This document shows positions 7,692-7,836 of a DNA stretch of 7,836 bases, one piece after another. The DNA is from an uncultured Lentisphaeria bacterium (lineage in GTDB: Bacteria > Verrucomicrobiota > Lentisphaeria > Victivallales > Victivallaceae). The translations under genes were made by a program, and so were the position numbers. The stretch covers positions 1 to 7,836 of the forward strand of contig CASFXO010000330.1 of NCBI GenBank assembly GCA_949298665.1, given 5' to 3'. The notes under the pieces are model-generated. The model was not told the DNA's origin. It saw only the letters and a list, made by a program, of their open reading frames with translations, and did not search any database. Position 1 is the stretch's first letter; every line of letters begins with the position of its first letter.

Positions 7692-7705
7692 GGAGCAAGT
7701 TCTCC
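7692..7705. promoter_or_regulatory. Imperfect palindrome, possible second operator half of the MarR control region
   Basis: On the minus strand GGAGAA-CT-TGCTCC has arms matching at five of six positions. Its centre is 20 bp from the centre of the perfect palindrome, about two helical turns, which would put both on the same DNA face. The two palindromes do not share sequence, which weakens the case that one protein binds both. Confidence 0.25.
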
Positions 7706-7711
7706 GTCATT

Positions 7712-7725
7712 ATTCCGGCCGGAAT
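7712..7725. promoter_or_regulatory. Perfect 14-bp palindrome, candidate MarR operator
   Basis: ATTCCGGCCGGAAT is its own reverse complement and lies 39 bp upstream of the repressor start codon. It overlaps the best AT-rich -10-like hexamer (AATAAT on the minus strand, 7709-7714). MarR-type repressors commonly bind palindromes that cover their own promoter, so an operator is a reasonable reading. The -35 region is not recognisable, and in GC-rich DNA a chance palindrome of this kind is possible. Confidence 0.45.
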
Positions 7726-7746
7726 GCGGCCGCCGGACCGGTCGGC

Positions 7747-7836
7747 GGGGGGGACCACCCCCCCCACCCCCGGTGGGGGAACAGCCCTAAACACCCGCCC
7801 CCCCCCCCCTCAATCCCCCCCCGCCCCAACCCCGCG
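7747..7836. other. Low-complexity G/C homopolymer tract at the window end
   Basis: Runs of 7 G (7747-7753), 7 C (7758-7764), 5 C, 5 G, 13 C (7797-7809) and 8 C (7815-7822) occupy the last 90 bases, with little sequence other than G and C. Two hairpins can be drawn: G7/C7 with loop ACCA, and CCCCACC/GGTGGGG (7761-7767/7771-7777). The change from ordinary coding-region texture is abrupt. No reading frame of the expected kind enters it. It is most easily explained as a contig end with unreliable base calls, though a real G-rich element cannot be excluded. Confidence 0.6.

Noticed and set aside
7726..7743. GCGGCCGC (7726-7733) and GACCGGTC (7736-7743) palindromes next to the candidate operator
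   Set aside because: Short self-complementary GC words are common in GC-rich DNA; they show no spacing or sequence relation to the candidate operators, so no function is assigned.
7747..7777. G7/C7 and CCCCACC/GGTGGGG hairpins as a terminator or regulatory RNA
   Set aside because: They lie in the homopolymer tail that is probably unreliable sequence, and no T tract follows on either strand.

Overview
The window is GC-rich, densely packed bacterial DNA made up almost entirely of membrane-export genes. A tripartite-type RND pump with a periplasmic adaptor implies a Gram-negative, double-membraned host. Base composition and gene style would fit a PVC-type lineage such as Lentisphaerota, or several proteobacteria; the sequence alone does not settle the taxon, and this is only an impression.

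Layout. Positions 1-1563 (+) hold the 3' part of an ABC exporter (membrane domain fused to ATPase), cut by the left window edge. All other genes are on the minus strand, read right to left: a MarR-type repressor (7672-7190), a periplasmic adaptor/membrane fusion protein (7193-6090), an RND inner-membrane pump of the AcrB/HAE1 type (6086-2979), and a MATE-family efflux protein (2900-1533). The ABC and MATE genes converge and overlap by 31 bp. The repressor stop and adaptor start overlap as GTGA, and adaptor and pump are 3 bp apart, so marR-adaptor-pump is almost certainly one translationally coupled operon. The MATE gene follows after about 80 bp that contain a terminator-like inverted repeat and a possible -10 box, so it may be read through or have its own promoter.

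How it works together. The repressor probably senses a toxic small molecule and controls its own operon; a perfect 14-bp palindrome and a second imperfect one, centred 20 bp apart, lie just upstream of it. The adaptor and RND pump would form a proton-driven tripartite efflux machine. No outer-membrane channel gene is present, but the adaptor keeps the R-x3-L-x6-S pattern used to dock on TolC-like channels, so a channel encoded elsewhere is the likely partner. The RND protein keeps the proton-relay Asp pair and Lys, but by alignment from memory it lacks the phenylalanine cluster of the AcrB distal pocket.

The last ~95 bases are low-complexity G/C runs (up to 13 C) that look like a contig end or base-calling artefact. 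I see no RNA gene, CRISPR array, insertion sequence or clear evidence of a new kind of system; this is a recognisable multidrug-efflux locus with some unusual details.
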